DNA from: Icerya purchasi
Taxonomy: Eukaryota > Arthropoda > Insecta > Hemiptera > Monophlebidae
Assembly: GCA_039619475.1 (NCBI GenBank)
Contig: CM077115.1
Location: 557,397,874-557,461,873 of the forward strand
Direction: 5' to 3'
DNA: 64,000 nucleotides
The translations under genes were made by a program, and so were the position numbers. The notes under the pieces are model-generated. The model searched no databases, was not told the DNA's origin, and saw only the letters and a program-made list of their open reading frames with translations. Below, piece by piece: positions 40,901 through 54,200 of the stretch. Numbering within the stretch: the first letter of the stretch is position 1; every line of letters starts with the position of its first letter.

Positions 40901-40959
<59 letters not shown>
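40864..40959. repeat. AT dinucleotide microsatellite with interruptions
   Basis: About 96 bp of AT repeat, interrupted near 40875-40910 and pure from there on. It can cruciform and is prone to assembly error. Confidence 0.95.
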
Positions 40960-40961
<2 letters not shown>

Positions 40962-41934
40962 CATAGAAGAGGACCGTAAGCAAACACCAATACTATCTGG
41001 CAGAGTGGAAGTGGAGGTCTGTTTTGACTATTTCTCGTCTTTAGTCTTTTCGTTTGATGACAAATTGCTCGGTAAAGTCATTAAGTGGACCAGTTTTGTC
41101 GCTAAATAGCTTACGCTGATAGGCTCATTTGTTTTTCGTTTTCGTATTCAGTCTTATCGTATACGTTCAAATCTCTCTATTTTTTATTGAATTCAATTCC
41201 TGGTTCATTGTCGGAGCAATAAATTAATCTTATTCGTTTTTAACACTAATGTTCGTTACCGACAGGAATGAAACTATCGGCTGAACGTATGATGCGGTGT
41301 GAAAATCAATAGCCATCCACACATATTTTGCGTATTTTTGGCCGGGGCCGCAATCTTAAGTTCATGACACTAATAGACTTTAAAATTCATTGAACTTTTA
41401 TTTTGAACTGTAAAAGCTGTTCGTTTTGTTCAGTTGTGTAAATTTACCGTAAATCATCTAGCCAGATTAGGGTTGTTTTTTGCAAAAGCAGATTGGATTT
41501 AGTTATTTTCCAACTCTCACAATGATTACACGAGCACATTATTTTCAGTGTTTCTTTCTTCTCTCGTGTCTTTTTAATTTTAAAGTGTCGAGAAAACAAT
41601 GTGCTATTGGTGAATATCGATTTCCTCTAGTTGAGTAATTTTATTTCATCGTGGAGAACACGACAATACGGTTTTATATTTAAAATTTCAGCGATTAATG
41701 GGGAGGTGAAGTGCTCACCCGTTCTACTATAATAATATGGTAATTTGCTAGACGGGTGTAGTTATAAAATTGTGCTGTATGTGGCCGAACTATACTATCT
41801 GTAGAATAATAATGCACGAGGCAAATAGCGAATAATAAGCTTAATCAATAAACGTAGTTGTTTTTTTTTTTTTTTTATTTTTGAACGCGTCAGCTGTTAA
41901 CGCTACGCGCAAGTGAAATTTCTGGAAGTTACAA

Positions 41935-42014
41935 TGGTGCAGCAGCCGGATTCGAACCCAGTTCTACTCGAACGAAACGTAATTAACTAATATCAACTAC
42001 GCCACACGGTCAGA
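41935..42014 (-). mobile_element. tRNA-derived SINE fragment (minus)
   Basis: On the minus strand the sequence has an A-box-like TGGCGTAGTTGA (42004-41993), followed about 35 bases later by a B box GGTTCGAATCC (41958-41948). This is the spacing of an RNA polymerase III internal promoter. The T-arm and acceptor stems do not pair properly, so it is not a working tRNA. It is more likely a tRNA-related SINE head. Confidence 0.45.
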
Positions 42015-42059
42015 CACTGAATGAAATCTAGAAACGTATTTTGGGGGTCATATCGTCCC

Positions 42060-42190
42060 ATCTCTAGTGCTAGAAAAGAAGAAAACCTGGTTCGAATTCC
42101 ACTGCCGCACAGTGATCATTTCCAAAAATTTTATTTGGGCTGGGTTAATGCCCACTGTTGACGTGACCAACAACAAAAAAAAACAACATA
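42060..42190 (+). mobile_element. Second tRNA-like SINE fragment (plus)
   Basis: Contains a B-box-like GGTTCGAATTCC at about 42090 in + orientation, then about 90 bp ending in an A run (42174-42183). No A box was recognised upstream. It lies only 80 bp from the minus-strand copy, facing away. Weak call. Confidence 0.3.
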
Positions 42191-43730
42191 TTACGTATAT
42201 AGATTGTCTACAAACAGTTATACTAATTAACACGATTACACATTTCTGTATATGTTTTACAAAAAAGAGTAGCAAACCGGGGAAATATGTTATTTAAAAG
42301 TAAAAAACCAGACGGAAAGTGTTTTATTTTTGAAATAATATACTTCTAGTTTGTCATTGATCTATTTAACTCTGTACGTGTTGTGTTAATAGATGGTTTT
42401 ATTCTCCTTTTTTTTTATATATATATGTATATATATATATATATTTCCAGCGAATAATGTTTATTCTGTTATTATTCGTAATTTCTCGTTATTTTTATTA
42501 ATTAATTAACACGCAAGACGTACGGGTAGTCTGAATTTAAAGAGAGTTTCGGCGCGAATGGCTTCAGAATCAACTCTCTCTCCGTAAGATGGTGTTGTAG
42601 AGCTGGTGAACACAGATGGCTCGCTAAGGAATCACACACACAGGGACCAGAGAATCAATTAGTAGCCGTATTTTTGACGATATCGACGGTTGAGGCTTAT
42701 AATTTTTCGGGATCACTGGCGCGAATAACGCGAGCTAAGCGTTCGCGAACAATTTAGAGAAATAATGATAAGAAAAAAACCGCGAACAGAAGCAAAAACA
42801 GAAGAAACTAATCCGTTTAACTATTCAACTAGAAAGCGACAGTTACCGCGCAGCACGGGCATAATGGAAAATTATTTAAATTAGAAACGGGCCATTAGTT
42901 TGTCGGCAGCGGTTTTTTCTGCCATTTTTCCGATTGGCGGATTTTTTGTTGTTTTTTTCTTCGCATTTTATTCGCTTAATTAAACCATATTTTACACACT
43001 GCTTGACTCAGTACTGCGGCGACGACGAGCACGCGTGCATATTAATACCCTTTTTCCAGCTGTTGTTATTATGCTATAATATCGCCAGAGTCATAATTAT
43101 GCGAAAGGGAGCGTGTTTCGGCCAAATCGGCCCCGGGATCAGTTTTACAATAATAACGATCATGATAATAGTGTATGGTGATAATAAGAGAGCAGCGCCG
43201 CGATAGACAAAGGAGAAATGCCGATAAGGTTGTTATTGCAATAATGTTGACCGCCGACAGTGCGAACTAGGCTATTTGTTCTACTTTAAACAGAGCGTAT
43301 CGTGCTACTTATTCTTACCTTTATATGCTAAACTGATTTCGATTATCACCAGCTCTGCATGATGTCGCAGGCGCACGCCCTCCCCTACGCAACTGTCTAC
43401 ATACCTACGGATTTTTTGATTATTATTCCTTAGGTTTTTTCTATTTTTTCCTTTCCGTGGCTTTAATAATCTCGGCTAAAAATCATACGCTATCATATAT
43501 ATATAGTCGAAAGTCTGCGCGAATCCCATTTTAACACCGATGCATTTTTTTTAATCATATTATTTGTCTTCATTTTCTGTTTATTTATTAGTAAAAATAA
43601 TTTTGTAAAAATATTACAGAGTATTATATGGGTTGTTCTTGAAAATGTTCACGACGGATTGTTTACATATGTTTAGCTACCGTTAAAAAGATTCCTGGTC
43701 ACAACATACTTCCTCTCTCCAAAAGAATGC

Positions 43731-44235
43731 ATGTCAGACTTTGGTCGGATGTGTGTCCTCGCTCCTTTTCGAATCCTAACTCATTTTCAGCCTAGACCTC
43801 CTTCCTGTTCTTGGTTCTATCATTTTCCTACTCTTAAACGTTTTTCCATCATCGCTAGCTGCGATTCAATCATACTTTGCTCCCATCCTCACGGTATATC
43901 ATTTAGCTCTTTACCCGTCGGAGACCTTATTGTCCTTTGCACTCTGGCGACAGTTCCTTCGTTTGTGATCCTGACCACGTGCTGTTTGAATGTTCTCCAG
44001 TCTTTCCTCCCAACTGTACGTTTAATTATTAAAGCTGAATTTTCCTACTCCATATATAATGCTTCCTATATCTTAGCTTTGCCCCGTCTTCAAAGGTGGT
44101 TCCTATTCTTGTCTCTTTTCTGTCATCGATTTCTTTACCAGATTAAAATTTAATCTCTAATCTAGTCCAATTGTGCTGGGTAGTTTTGCCCTTGGTTGGC
44201 CAAGCCCCCCCAAAAAAAAAAAACAAAAAAAAATC
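43731..44235 (+). mobile_element. LINE 3' fragment a of the CDxxHIFFEC family
   Basis: Frameshifted end of a LINE ORF2: SCSWFYHFPTLKRFSII in one frame, then VCDPDHVLFECSPVFP in another, then decayed sequence. It ends in GGCCAAGCCCCCCC followed by an A-rich tail (to 44233). The Cys-His motif CDxxHxxFEC is the zinc-knuckle-like end found after the RNase H region of some LINEs. Confidence 0.65.
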
Positions 44236-46120
44236 TTTTTTCTAATAGTATTTTTTTTTTTTTTTTTTTGGTATTATTTTAGATTATTTAGTTTTTCAAA
44301 ATTATAGATTTGTCCGCCTGATAACAGCGACGAAAAAATAAAGGTACTAAATTGTCTGTCTTCTTTTTTTTTCCTCATTGAACCGAATAATCGTGACTGA
44401 TGTGTTTCCCGTGTAAAAAGGCTAGCCAATCTAACCGTCCGTCCGCGTTATATTCATCAGTTAAAATCCTTTCTACAGTGTGGTCTTCGATGTTAATTCC
44501 TTTATTTTGATTAACATGTAATTTTAATAACGACGCCGAATTATTTTAAGTGTGCATTTACGATAAATTCGAGAACCTCGGAACCCTCAGACGAATAATT
44601 CTTCTATAAGTATTTTATAGAAGAGTAAATTTTAGTTGACTACTACATCGTTCTTTAAAAAAAAAAAAAAAAAAAAAAAACGGTTTGCGCAAAAATTTAT
44701 TTTAAACGTATTTTTTTTTAAATTTAAAGATTTAGATATGTTTATTTATTATACTATCGCGCGACCGGCATGATGCTTAAAGGGGAGGTTATAATGAGTT
44801 AAGTAAGGGAGAATTGTTGAAAAGATGGGGTTGAATGAGAGACCACGAGACACAGGGATTTCACTGAATCAAGGGCAAAGAAAAATACGTGATCTTCGGA
44901 GATATCGCACAGTCTGCTCATAGTGATGAGCATGTTTCGCGAAAGGTATTAAAAATAAGTCGCCTGGCGTCGAGAATTTCAATTTGCTCGACAGTGTCAT
45001 TCATAGTGGGCGTCGATCGAGAAAGGTGTTTTGAAGAAGACACTAGATTCGACGCGTAAGAAATAGAGTGTTGATTTGGCTGTCGAATCGGCAATGTTCA
45101 TAACGAAGCACTTGCATATGGCATTGTGCCACCTGCCAGCTGGAAAGAGATGTACCTGCTGTACGGTGCAGTTGTACTCGGAGTTGCGCGGCAACTCTTT
45201 TTTTTTTCGGTGTAGGTCGTTTGATGACACCGTGTATGGTGAACGTGGTCTTCTTCGGAAGAGTCTTTGCCGCGATTAAATATTAGCGGAGATGTTTTGT
45301 TCATGCGCACCCATTGCTGTTGGAAATGTAATTTATTTCGACCGTTTTGCTTCGAAGTCGTTTCGTAAATATTTCGGTAATGTTTGCACATAGCTCTCTA
45401 TCGAAAGTCAGTTGTGCCGTCTGAGAAATCGTTTCTAAGAGTTGGTCAGCGAAAGTAGATATCTTGAATCGGGCATATGGTGGAAGCGTAGTGTAGATTT
45501 TCCGTTAATATAATTCACTTGTACCGTGACGCTATCGCGACGGAAAAACTCACGCGGATAAATAATAAAAGAGGAACATTTGTAAACGGACACGGGTTTA
45601 GTATAGCGTAAAGGGGGTTGTATATGATAAAGAGGATCACCGACTGATTTCCGGAACGATGCTCAAATCTTGGTAAATTAACGATACTTGGAATGGATTT
45701 TGAGGTTGGATGGACATTTTAGGACTGACACAGCGTTTTAGAAGATATGACATTATCAGGGAGCCGAGAATAACTGGAATCAAAGGCGTTAAACTGAGAA
45801 ATTTAGTGTAAAGACAAAAGCAAAGCAGTAAACTATTCGCGGTAATTGTAGCTGGCAAGATGTTTTATTTTTTCGTATTTTACGCAGACGATTTGAGAGG
45901 ATGAGAAATATATTAGGGATAACTTTTTCGTGATCTTTTTCAAGTGGATTCGGAGAATACGTCGGACGTTAAATAAGAGTTTGGAAGCAAGCGATATGAA
46001 AATTTTTTAGATGAAAAAAATTAAAATACATACATATGTATGTATGGTAATGAAATGATGGTTTCTTTGGTTAATTCCTGGTTCTAACTTGCTTCCTGTA
46101 TGCCAAAAAATTTCATTCTA
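44235..46120. other. Intronic stretch without recognised features
   Basis: Holds an A tract at 44658-44680 and moderately balanced sequence at 44.8-45.9 kb. Open frames on both strands at 45.0-45.4 kb show no recognised domain. It could be older transposon debris. Confidence 0.4.
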
Positions 46121-46124
46121 GACT

Positions 46125-46575
46125 CAGTCAGATATTTGTGTTCTTTTTTTTTCCTAAGAATTTTTATCTATCCATCCAATCGAGTCTTCTAGCTCATCTT
46201 AGGTTTAATGATTTTCCTTCATTACGCCGTTCCGCTGTCGTTTCTATTATTCGTTTACGCATTAATATCTTTTTCACATTTTCGTCTTGTCTTTTGGCAC
46301 CATCCTCAAACGGCTATCTTCACCCTAATTACGGAGCCCTCTGTGATTCTAACCATATTTTCTTTGAATGCCAATTCCTCTTAACCGAATGTGTCTTTTT
46401 ATATTATATTTTGTTATTTTTTCCTTTGTAATTTTTGTTGCGTCTCTTACATCTTATCCGTTGCTTCCCTGTCCATTATCTCACTTCTTAGTTCCTTCAT
46501 AGTTTTCTAATTGTTTCTAGGTAGAGGTTCCGTGTCGACGTGCCTCACAAAGGGGGAAAAAAAAAGAAGAAAAAA
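46125..46575 (+). mobile_element. LINE 3' fragment b of the CDxxHIFFEC family
   Basis: Open at 46138-46431: LAHLRFNDFPSLRRSAVVSI, then IRLRINIFFTFSS and LCDSNHIFFECQFLLTEC. The same order of landmarks as in the other four fragments. After the stop a short 3' UTR ends in GGGGGAAAAAAAAA. Confidence 0.7.
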
Positions 46576-46590
46576 ATGAAAAAATTAATA

Positions 46591-46830
46591 TACGAGGGAC
46601 GTTCATAAAGTAATGTTTCCTATTTTTTATTTTCGAAACTAAATAAAGCTACAAAAAAAAAAGCGGACACCGGCATTGAATTCAGCATACTTATATGCAC
46701 TTTTCCACATATTCACCTTTTAAATGTAAGCATTTGTCGAGTCGAGAAATTAATAAATACCTTCCTCATAGAAACTTGCTAGCAAATTTTGTAACAAGGG
46801 TACTGCTGTTCGCAATTTGTTAAGATATCT
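46591..46830 (-). mobile_element. mariner-type relic: one terminal repeat and transposase C-terminus
   Basis: A mariner-like terminus TACGAGGGACGTTCATAAAG starts at 46591. Inside it the minus strand encodes ASFYEEGIY and, one frame over, LISRLDKCLHLKGEYVEK (46755-46695). This matches the C-terminus of mariner transposases, which end in the pattern FYxxGIxxLxxRxDKCxxxxGxYVEK. The catalytic domain and the opposite terminus were not found, so the element is truncated and frameshifted. Confidence 0.75.
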
Positions 46831-46949
46831 GATAATTTGAGACCGGGATTTTTCGCCCCTTCTCTTTTGAGGCTTAAACAGTCGACTGTTCCGACGGGAT
46901 ATAAATTATTTTTGAGGTTGTGCTCATTTAAAAGTTTCTTTTTTAAATA

Positions 46950-49900
46950 TCCCTCTTAACCGAATGTAAATTTCCACTTAAGCTAAGTAATTTAAGATTT
47001 TACCGGCAGAGATTTTGTTTAACGCGTGAAGAATAACTTGGGCGGTGACGTTATAGCGACGATTCTATGGGTAACATTGTCGCCCGCCGAACGATGGAAT
47101 TTAATTTTTAGCGTATGTGGTAATTTCGGATGGTTTAACGTAGTCATTTTAAATAGTTTACCCTTTGACTTCTCGGCATTATTTCCGGTCACCGTTTTCT
47201 CTAATGTTCGATTTGAATAGTTTCATCTTTATATAAGTTTAGCGTGACGAGCGCGCGGTTGCCTTTAGAAATTCGTCGTTATTATTATTAAGGGGGGATA
47301 ATGGTAATATAGGTAATTTTGTAAAGGAGTTTCCGGGTATTATCCAGGACTGGCGTTGGCCGCTGATCCGATTACTTTGTAATCATCGGTGAGCGATAGA
47401 GCATCTAAATTTACGGTCAAGCGAATTATTAAATATTTAAATTTCAATTTACTCTGAGGCAGCTAATAGGCGTGAGAAGAGGCGTAGAGTTATTCAAAAT
47501 TCAATCATACCACGAAAGCGCCTTGTTGTCGATATCTGTAATTTGCCATCTTGTCTGTCGACCGTCTGCGCGCAGTATTATAATAATGTCAGTTTACACT
47601 TGATGTAGACATCAGGCAGCTGCCGGACTGTTTTGTTATCTGGTTATTTAATCCTCACGTATACGACTAAAAAGACGAAGAAGAAGAAGAAGAAGATCAA
47701 AACATTGCCGCCTCCCACGAATGAAGAACAAATTACTTATCGTGTGATGAGGGACGCTGCTAACTCTGGCCGAAGTAGTGTAATCACGGCAAAGTATCTA
47801 GGTCGTACCTGCAGTTAATTAAAGAGTATCTGTACCTAAAATGGGCCGGCAGAGAGCGAGGGAGAGTCGAAATAGCGTAACAATGTGCACGTGTGTACGG
47901 TGTTAGTGCGAAAATCGATGTTTGAAGTGGTTCTGCGTGATATTTGTTGGTTGAGGTTAGTTTGATTGGTTTTTTTCAAATTCGCATTTCCTAAATTTGA
48001 TTACTATCTTATTTTTTTTTACTTGTTTATTATTTTTTTTTTTTTTTTTTTTTTTTTTTATGGGTTTCTCAACGAGGACATTGGCCCAAGAAATAGAAAG
48101 GAGGAAAAAATTATATTCTTACGCGTTTAACAGAGAGGATAAAAATAATTCAAGAGCAGGAATAACAGAAGCAGAAGGAAATGAGAGAATGCAAGCAGCA
48201 CTGATAAGGGGGATAACGAGTTCCAAAAAAAAAAGAAGAAAGAATAATAGGATGATTGCGCTCGTCTAACATGAAAGAGTCGCAAAATATTTAAAGCGGG
48301 AGGAAAAATAGTAAAATAGAAAAGAAAGTTAAGGGAAAAGAAAAAAAAAGAAGATAGACAAGTGACGCTCTTAAATAAAGGTCGTGTAATATGGAAGAAG
48401 CGGTGAGATTATCAAGTGGATGGAATGGAAAAGGACGCGCACTCTTTTCGACATAAATGGACAAAAAAAAGTTTAAATTAACACTACAAATTACTATTAA
48501 AAAAAAAAAAAAAAAAGAAAAAAAGAAGCAACGAATTAACATCTACTTTATTACATTTTTAAATAAGAATCGCCGGGAGTGCGAAATTTTAGTAGCTTTT
48601 TAAAAAAAAAAAAAAAGAAGAATAGAAAACTGGAACGTCGGTGCCATTTTTTCCATTGGATTTGATAGAAAATAGCCTCCACCGTAGCGCGGAATGTGAA
48701 ATACGGGCTGTTTTCGAGTACCCACTACTATCACTGAGCGCGAAAATTATAGTTCTTATATTATAGAATCAAAAAGAAAAAAAAAACAATAATCATTTTT
48801 TACTTTTTACAATTTGGTGTTTTATTCTAAAATATGCGGCAAATGTAAATTCAATTAAGTTTTTGTTTATTGCAAAATTTTATTATGATTTTATTTTTTT
48901 TGTCGTTCGTTCCGGAATACTCTATTTTCATTACTGGTTATACTGAAAAATCATAATTTCCAACGACTACTCCAGTTAATTTATCCTCAGGTTTAATAAA
49001 TTGAGGCGAATATAAAATTATAATGTAGGTTAGAATAAAATAAATTTACATAAGACATAACTAAATAAACTTGATAGGAATTATTTTTCTTCGCTCGCCC
49101 TTTTCATACTAGTTCTCGCTAGAGCGTTGTACGCTTGTAAACGATTTCCGGAAAGAGCACACGTAGCTCATTTCACACGAACCTTATAGTTAGTCAGTTA
49201 CCCGTCTGCAAAAACTAAAAAGGAAAATAAAACAGAAAATCACAGAATATTCTCTAGTAGCAAAATATTTTTCGACGTATTATGAAGATTTTTTTTTGCT
49301 AGACCTAGCATGAAATACCATTTGGCTAATCATTCTCTCGAGAAACTACCGCTACATACATACATACATACATACATACAATAATAAAGCCTACAGCCAT
49401 CTTCCGTATATTAGTCAGGTATAATAAAAACTGCTTTAGTCCATTTTGTACAAAATTCCCCGGTCGGGGTATTCTTTATAGTTACGATGGAACGTCTCCG
49501 GTTAAAACGAATCAATGACGCACGTAACTGCATATAGGAAGCGGAGATAAATCAGAAAGATCAGCGTACGTTTTAGAGGGAATAATAAATGCATGTGCAC
49601 CATCTATCTGTGTTCAGAGACCGGTTGTTGAATTTTATTTGAACTAGGTCGTACACATTTAAAAATGCGCGATTTTTTATATGATGTTTACTTCGGAAAT
49701 ATTATCTCTTGGTACATAGGAATTATTATGTTTCGGAAATTTTTAACGTTAATTTCAATCGGTGCTTTTTTATTCTTTTGTTACTAGACCGCGGTAAACT
49801 AAATTTTTAAACTGGTACAACCTAGTCGTGATGAGTGACACACATATTTCAGCGATAAAAGTTGCATGCGTTTCTAGTATACATGTACTGCTAGAGATCT

Positions 49901-50890
49901 GTAATAGATAGAATCATTATTGATCGGTTATTTTATTGTTCTCTCATCTGTTACTACTCTGTTATTGCTTTACCATTATCATTATTATTGCTATTACAGA
50001 CTATTCTCTTCGTTACCATTACTGTGCTCAGTTACACATGCGTAAAGTATTTATTCGTGTGTGCGTCTACGTTGTGGACTGTAATTTCCTTTCTGCAATT
50101 TATCTGTAATTATAATAATTATGTGCCCTGTTAAATACGATATTTTTCTCGAAAACTAGAGTTATTTTAGACCGCGTCGAGCATTTTCGTATTGTTATAT
50201 TCGGCTGATTCGCTCTTTAATTTCTCGCCTGCTCCCTATCTGGAATATTAATGCGAAGTTGTTCGGACTGGAAGCTGAATTTTTTGTTTTTCGTTTTTCC
50301 CAGCTAGTGTATAGTGGAGCTCTTTTTGTAGAACACGCGAGAGAGTTAATTGAGAGAATTTAACATACTTTTTTTTTTTTCGAGCTATACGGATCGCTGT
50401 CGCTTAATATTCCGTTACCTAATTTTCCCGTTTAAATAAATATTGTTTGTAGATTATTTTCTTTTTTTTTTTTATCATAATAAAAATTCTACAGAATCCG
50501 TTAGAAAAAGAAAACTTTAAAATGTCGTTTTTAAAAATTTCCTTTCATTCTTTGTAATTTGTGTATACGTACTTGGGGAGGACCGAGACCAGGAGCCCGT
50601 TGGCGACCCCCAATACTTCAAAATTTTTTATTATTTTCGCGAATTTTTAAAATAAAAAAGACCACCATAGCGTCGATAAAAAATGTTCACTTTGAAAAAA
50701 AGAAAATATCGATTAAAAAAATAAAGTTTAAATTAAAATATCGGAAAAACTAAAACACTTAAGCAGGGTAATGTAGGCGAGAGAAATATTTTAAAATTTA
50801 AAATTCGGTATTATTATATTTGTTCAAATTTATTCAACTATCATTTATACAATCTTTTCCATTCTCGAATTCAAATATGGACACAGCGCA
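46950..50890. other. Intronic stretch without recognised features
   Basis: AT-rich with GAA repeats (47676-47697), a T run of about 27 at 48033-48059, an A run at 48499-48517 and a TACA tetranucleotide repeat at 49353-49380. No exon or coding transposon fragment recognised. Confidence 0.5.
49353..49380. repeat. TACA tetranucleotide microsatellite
   Basis: Seven TACA units. Confidence 0.95.
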
Positions 50891-50989
50891 ATGCCAGTAT
50901 TGAGAGGGATAAAAAAAATCGATTACCTCTCTCGCAGTGCTGCAATTGATGGGGTTTTTATTGAAAACTCTACTGCCCACAACGTTCTA

Positions 50990-51520
50990 CTTTTACCAAA
51001 AAAAAAATTTATCTCAAATTTTAGTCCGAATGTTTTATCCTTTTCCAATCGACGTTCTCTCTACCGTTCAACCTATTCTTCCACATCACTCTTGGTTTTG
51101 TAATTTCTCCTCCTTATGGCGCTTTTCAAAGTTTTCCATACTCCATTTTTTCGGTTATAGCTTATTTCCTTCATCCCCAGTGTCCGTTTCACTTGCAGAT
51201 TCGCCATACTTTGCGCACTCCTAATAATAACCAAAAATGTATTCCTAACCACAGTATTTTTTTTTTATTTTCTGAATGCCTTCTCGTGTTTCCTGACGCT
51301 CTCTCTACTATATCCGAAAGTAGTACTTTAAAATTCCTACTCCTTGCAATGTTGCTTTTCTTATTACCTACCTCCGTGATATTGTTTTTAACCTTGAGCA
51401 TACTTTATTATGTTCGTTTTCAGCCGAGACTTTAAATAACTCTTCTCATCGAATATGTGGATCTGTTTTCCTTGTTAGCGCTCCCCTCCACCCTATCAAA
51501 AAAAAAAAAAAAAATAGGAT
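50990..51520 (+). mobile_element. LINE 3' fragment c of the CDxxHIFFEC family
   Basis: Two overlapping decayed frames: VRMFYPFPIDVLSTV and HHSWFCNFSSLWRFSKFSI parallel SCSWFYHFPTLKRFSII of fragment a. These are followed by NHSIFFLFSECLLVFPDALS, a slipped HIFFEC motif. The fragment ends CACCCTATC plus an A tail of about 16 (51500-51515). Confidence 0.6.
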
Positions 51521-52089
51521 CTTCGTATCTCTTGTACAGAAGTACATCGCTATACATGCATATATGTTTTTCGAATGGTGCGTAATGATGATTCGACTAT
51601 TTCGTTTTAGTAAAAACACTCACTTTGATCGCAAATTGAATAAAAGGAGTGTAAAGAAATGGCACTTCCCTAGCTACCACGATCTCGGTTATTAATGAAA
51701 GTCATTATTATAAATTTGGTGACATTCATTCGTGATAGAAAAAAAATTCTAGATTGATTATAAATAAATTTTTATTTACGCCGGATTAATACAGTCAACG
51801 AGCTTGGATGGAGAAAAAAGAAAGAAAAATACACTACAGATATTATTGTGTGCACTTTGTGAATGCGCAAGATAAAAATATTACTATCAGCCATTTGTTT
51901 CACTACTTACCGGCATTTATAATAAACATTGTCTACTCTACCTGTCTAGAAATTACACACGGCCTATTGATAAGTCGAATAAGAATACAGAAAAAAGAAA
52001 AAGTCGTTTCCGTTGAAAATCGAGTTAAAAGATGAAATATTAATTAAAATTACGACGTAAAAAGATTCTCAAAAAACAAAAAAAAAAAA

Positions 52090-52430
52090 AAAAAGATTCT
52101 CGTTTTTCTTTTTCTCTTTCACCTTCTCCCTTTTGCCCTCTCCACTCAACTGATCCTTCCTTTATATGCGACCCCAACCATATCTTTTTTGAATGCTCTG
52201 CTCTTTTTCCTGAGTGCTCTCATCTATACGCCGAACTTTTGGCGTTGGATCTTCCTCCTACCCCTTTCAATGCTTCCTTTATCCTTTCCTTCCCATCTTC
52301 AGCCGTTCTCCTTCATTCCTTTATACTTTCTATCTCCGATCGCCTCAGAATCTGAGTAGGTGATCTAAGTCCATGTAGTTGGGTCAGTGTTAACACCGAG
52401 CCCATTTAAAAAAAAAAAAGAAAAAAAAAG
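52090..52430 (+). mobile_element. LINE 3' fragment d of the CDxxHIFFEC family
   Basis: Best preserved end of the group: FICDPNHIFFECSALFPECS, then HLYAELLALDLPPTPFNASF, then ILSFPSSAVLLHSFILSISD and RLRI-stop at about 52357. A short UTR (GGGTCAGTGTTAACACCGAG) and an A-rich tail follow, ending near 52430. Confidence 0.75.
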
Positions 52431-54200
52431 AATCATTAATTAATGTGCTTCATGTTTTTTTTTCTTTCGGAATTTGAAATTTATCAGTGTGAGTCCATAT
52501 TTTTACTATTGTATTTTAATATTAATGAATTCTTTATGTAGAGTTATCTTTTTTTTCCTCTATTGCATTATATTTAAAAAACCGCTACCTTTTTAAATTT
52601 AATGCAGAGCACCGAACGGTAACTTTTGATGAGAAGTTCGTGAAATATTACGTCTATAGGGAAATTTGTTTTCGAAGCAAGCTGCTTGACCTGGAAAAGT
52701 TATGTCTGAAAAAGAGGTTTGAAATTTGCTGATAAAGAGTTTTAAGATTGAATTGGTTGCGAGGAAATTTCGAAATGTTTTTGGCATTTGGCGAAGTGCA
52801 GTTCCGGCAGTTAAAATCGCATGCATCTTAGGTGGACATGCTCGTTTTCTGCATACAATCAAGACTGGACACTAATGAGGGGGGCACAAGCCTTTTTGAT
52901 AGCAGCCGGAAAGATCGTTATTGTCGAGACACTGTGCGTTGCTGTTGGGTCTCGATGAATTTTACAGGTCGCCACAGACTTTGGAGTTACTTCGACGAGG
53001 TAAAATTAAAATTGAATAATTTCATAAAATTACTCGGTACATTTGAAAAATCTTCGATATAGGCTTTTTTCTTTTTTTTTTTTTTGGCGTAAATTGCTAC
53101 TGTTTCCGACCATTGATACATTCTGTTCGTTTTTGTTATAATTTTCGACACACTGGAAACAACGTGGTTTACTAAAAAGCACAAGGAGGAAAGATCGTAT
53201 AGTCCCTTTTTATTAATGGTGGATCGTTTAATACACACTGTCGTATTGTAAGTATTTGTGTAAATTTTATGTTTAAAATTAAATTTTTGCAAGCGGAAGT
53301 TAATAAAATGATAGGAAAAAATAAATGAAGAATCGTGATAATATTTCACGAGCGTGTAACGACAACGAAACCAACATGCGAGCTACCGGATCCGAAGAAA
53401 CTGCCGATTAAAATATCTCGAGAAGAGTTTTTACCATTCTACGTCGGTTCTCAGCTGTGTGCGGGTTCATAGAGCACACTAGAGTCTCGGCAAACGGGCG
53501 GCAGCCCAATTAGTGGCCGTTTATTTCTTCCGTACATAAACATTTATCGCTTCGCTCATCTTGGAAACCATTTTACAGGGCAGTCCAGTTTTTGCGAAGA
53601 CGTGTTCATGAGGATGATAGTGCAGCAATGACGTCATTGCGAATACATTTTACTACTGGGCAACGTTCGTTATTTATTAAATATTATTATTAAACACGAT
53701 TTTGTTTACGGTTCTTGTCTGTTGTTATTTTAATAAAAATTTTAAACACGTTTAACTGTAGGGGAGATTTTATTCATATTCGGCCGAAGCTTTTTACCTG
53801 TAGTATTCTTTAATTATTTCTTGCATTTATTTTTGCTGCGACTTTGTTGCCGTTAATCACGCCAGCGAAGCTAATTGAGTTTATTGTTTAATAGCTTATT
53901 TTAAATTCAGTGCGATGATCTAATGTTTCTTTTTTGTTTTTTTTTTTTCATAATTTCATTAGTCTATTAAAGACAGTAATATTGGCGACAAAAGAATTTC
54001 TTAATATTACATTTGCTTTTCAACCTCTGGTGATTTAACCTCCATCAGCATTTTACATCTTTTTAATGTTGCAATCAGAGTTAAAAATCTCTTTTCATAG
54101 TTGATGAAATATAAAATTATCGTCTCCGTGTCTTTAGGTTTAATGCCGGGTAAATATTTCGATTGGTAATAAATTATTATGTACTTAAATTTTATTTAAG
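52430..54200. other. Intronic stretch without recognised features
   Basis: AT-rich. Minus-strand open frames at 52.6-52.86 kb and 52.99-53.35 kb carry no recognised domain. Confidence 0.45.

Larger units (their letters stand above)
38150..43700. other. Intronic stretch, mostly AT-rich
   Basis: Contains the long AT repeat at 40864-40959, the tRNA-like SINE pieces at 41.9-42.2 kb and a TAT repeat near 42416-42442. The palindromic GGTTTCCTTAAGGAAA near 40555 is a minor curiosity. No exon recognised. Confidence 0.5.

Noticed and set aside
45000..45391. Open frames on both strands suggesting an old coding element
   Set aside because: No recognised motif of a reverse transcriptase, integrase, protease or transposase in any frame.
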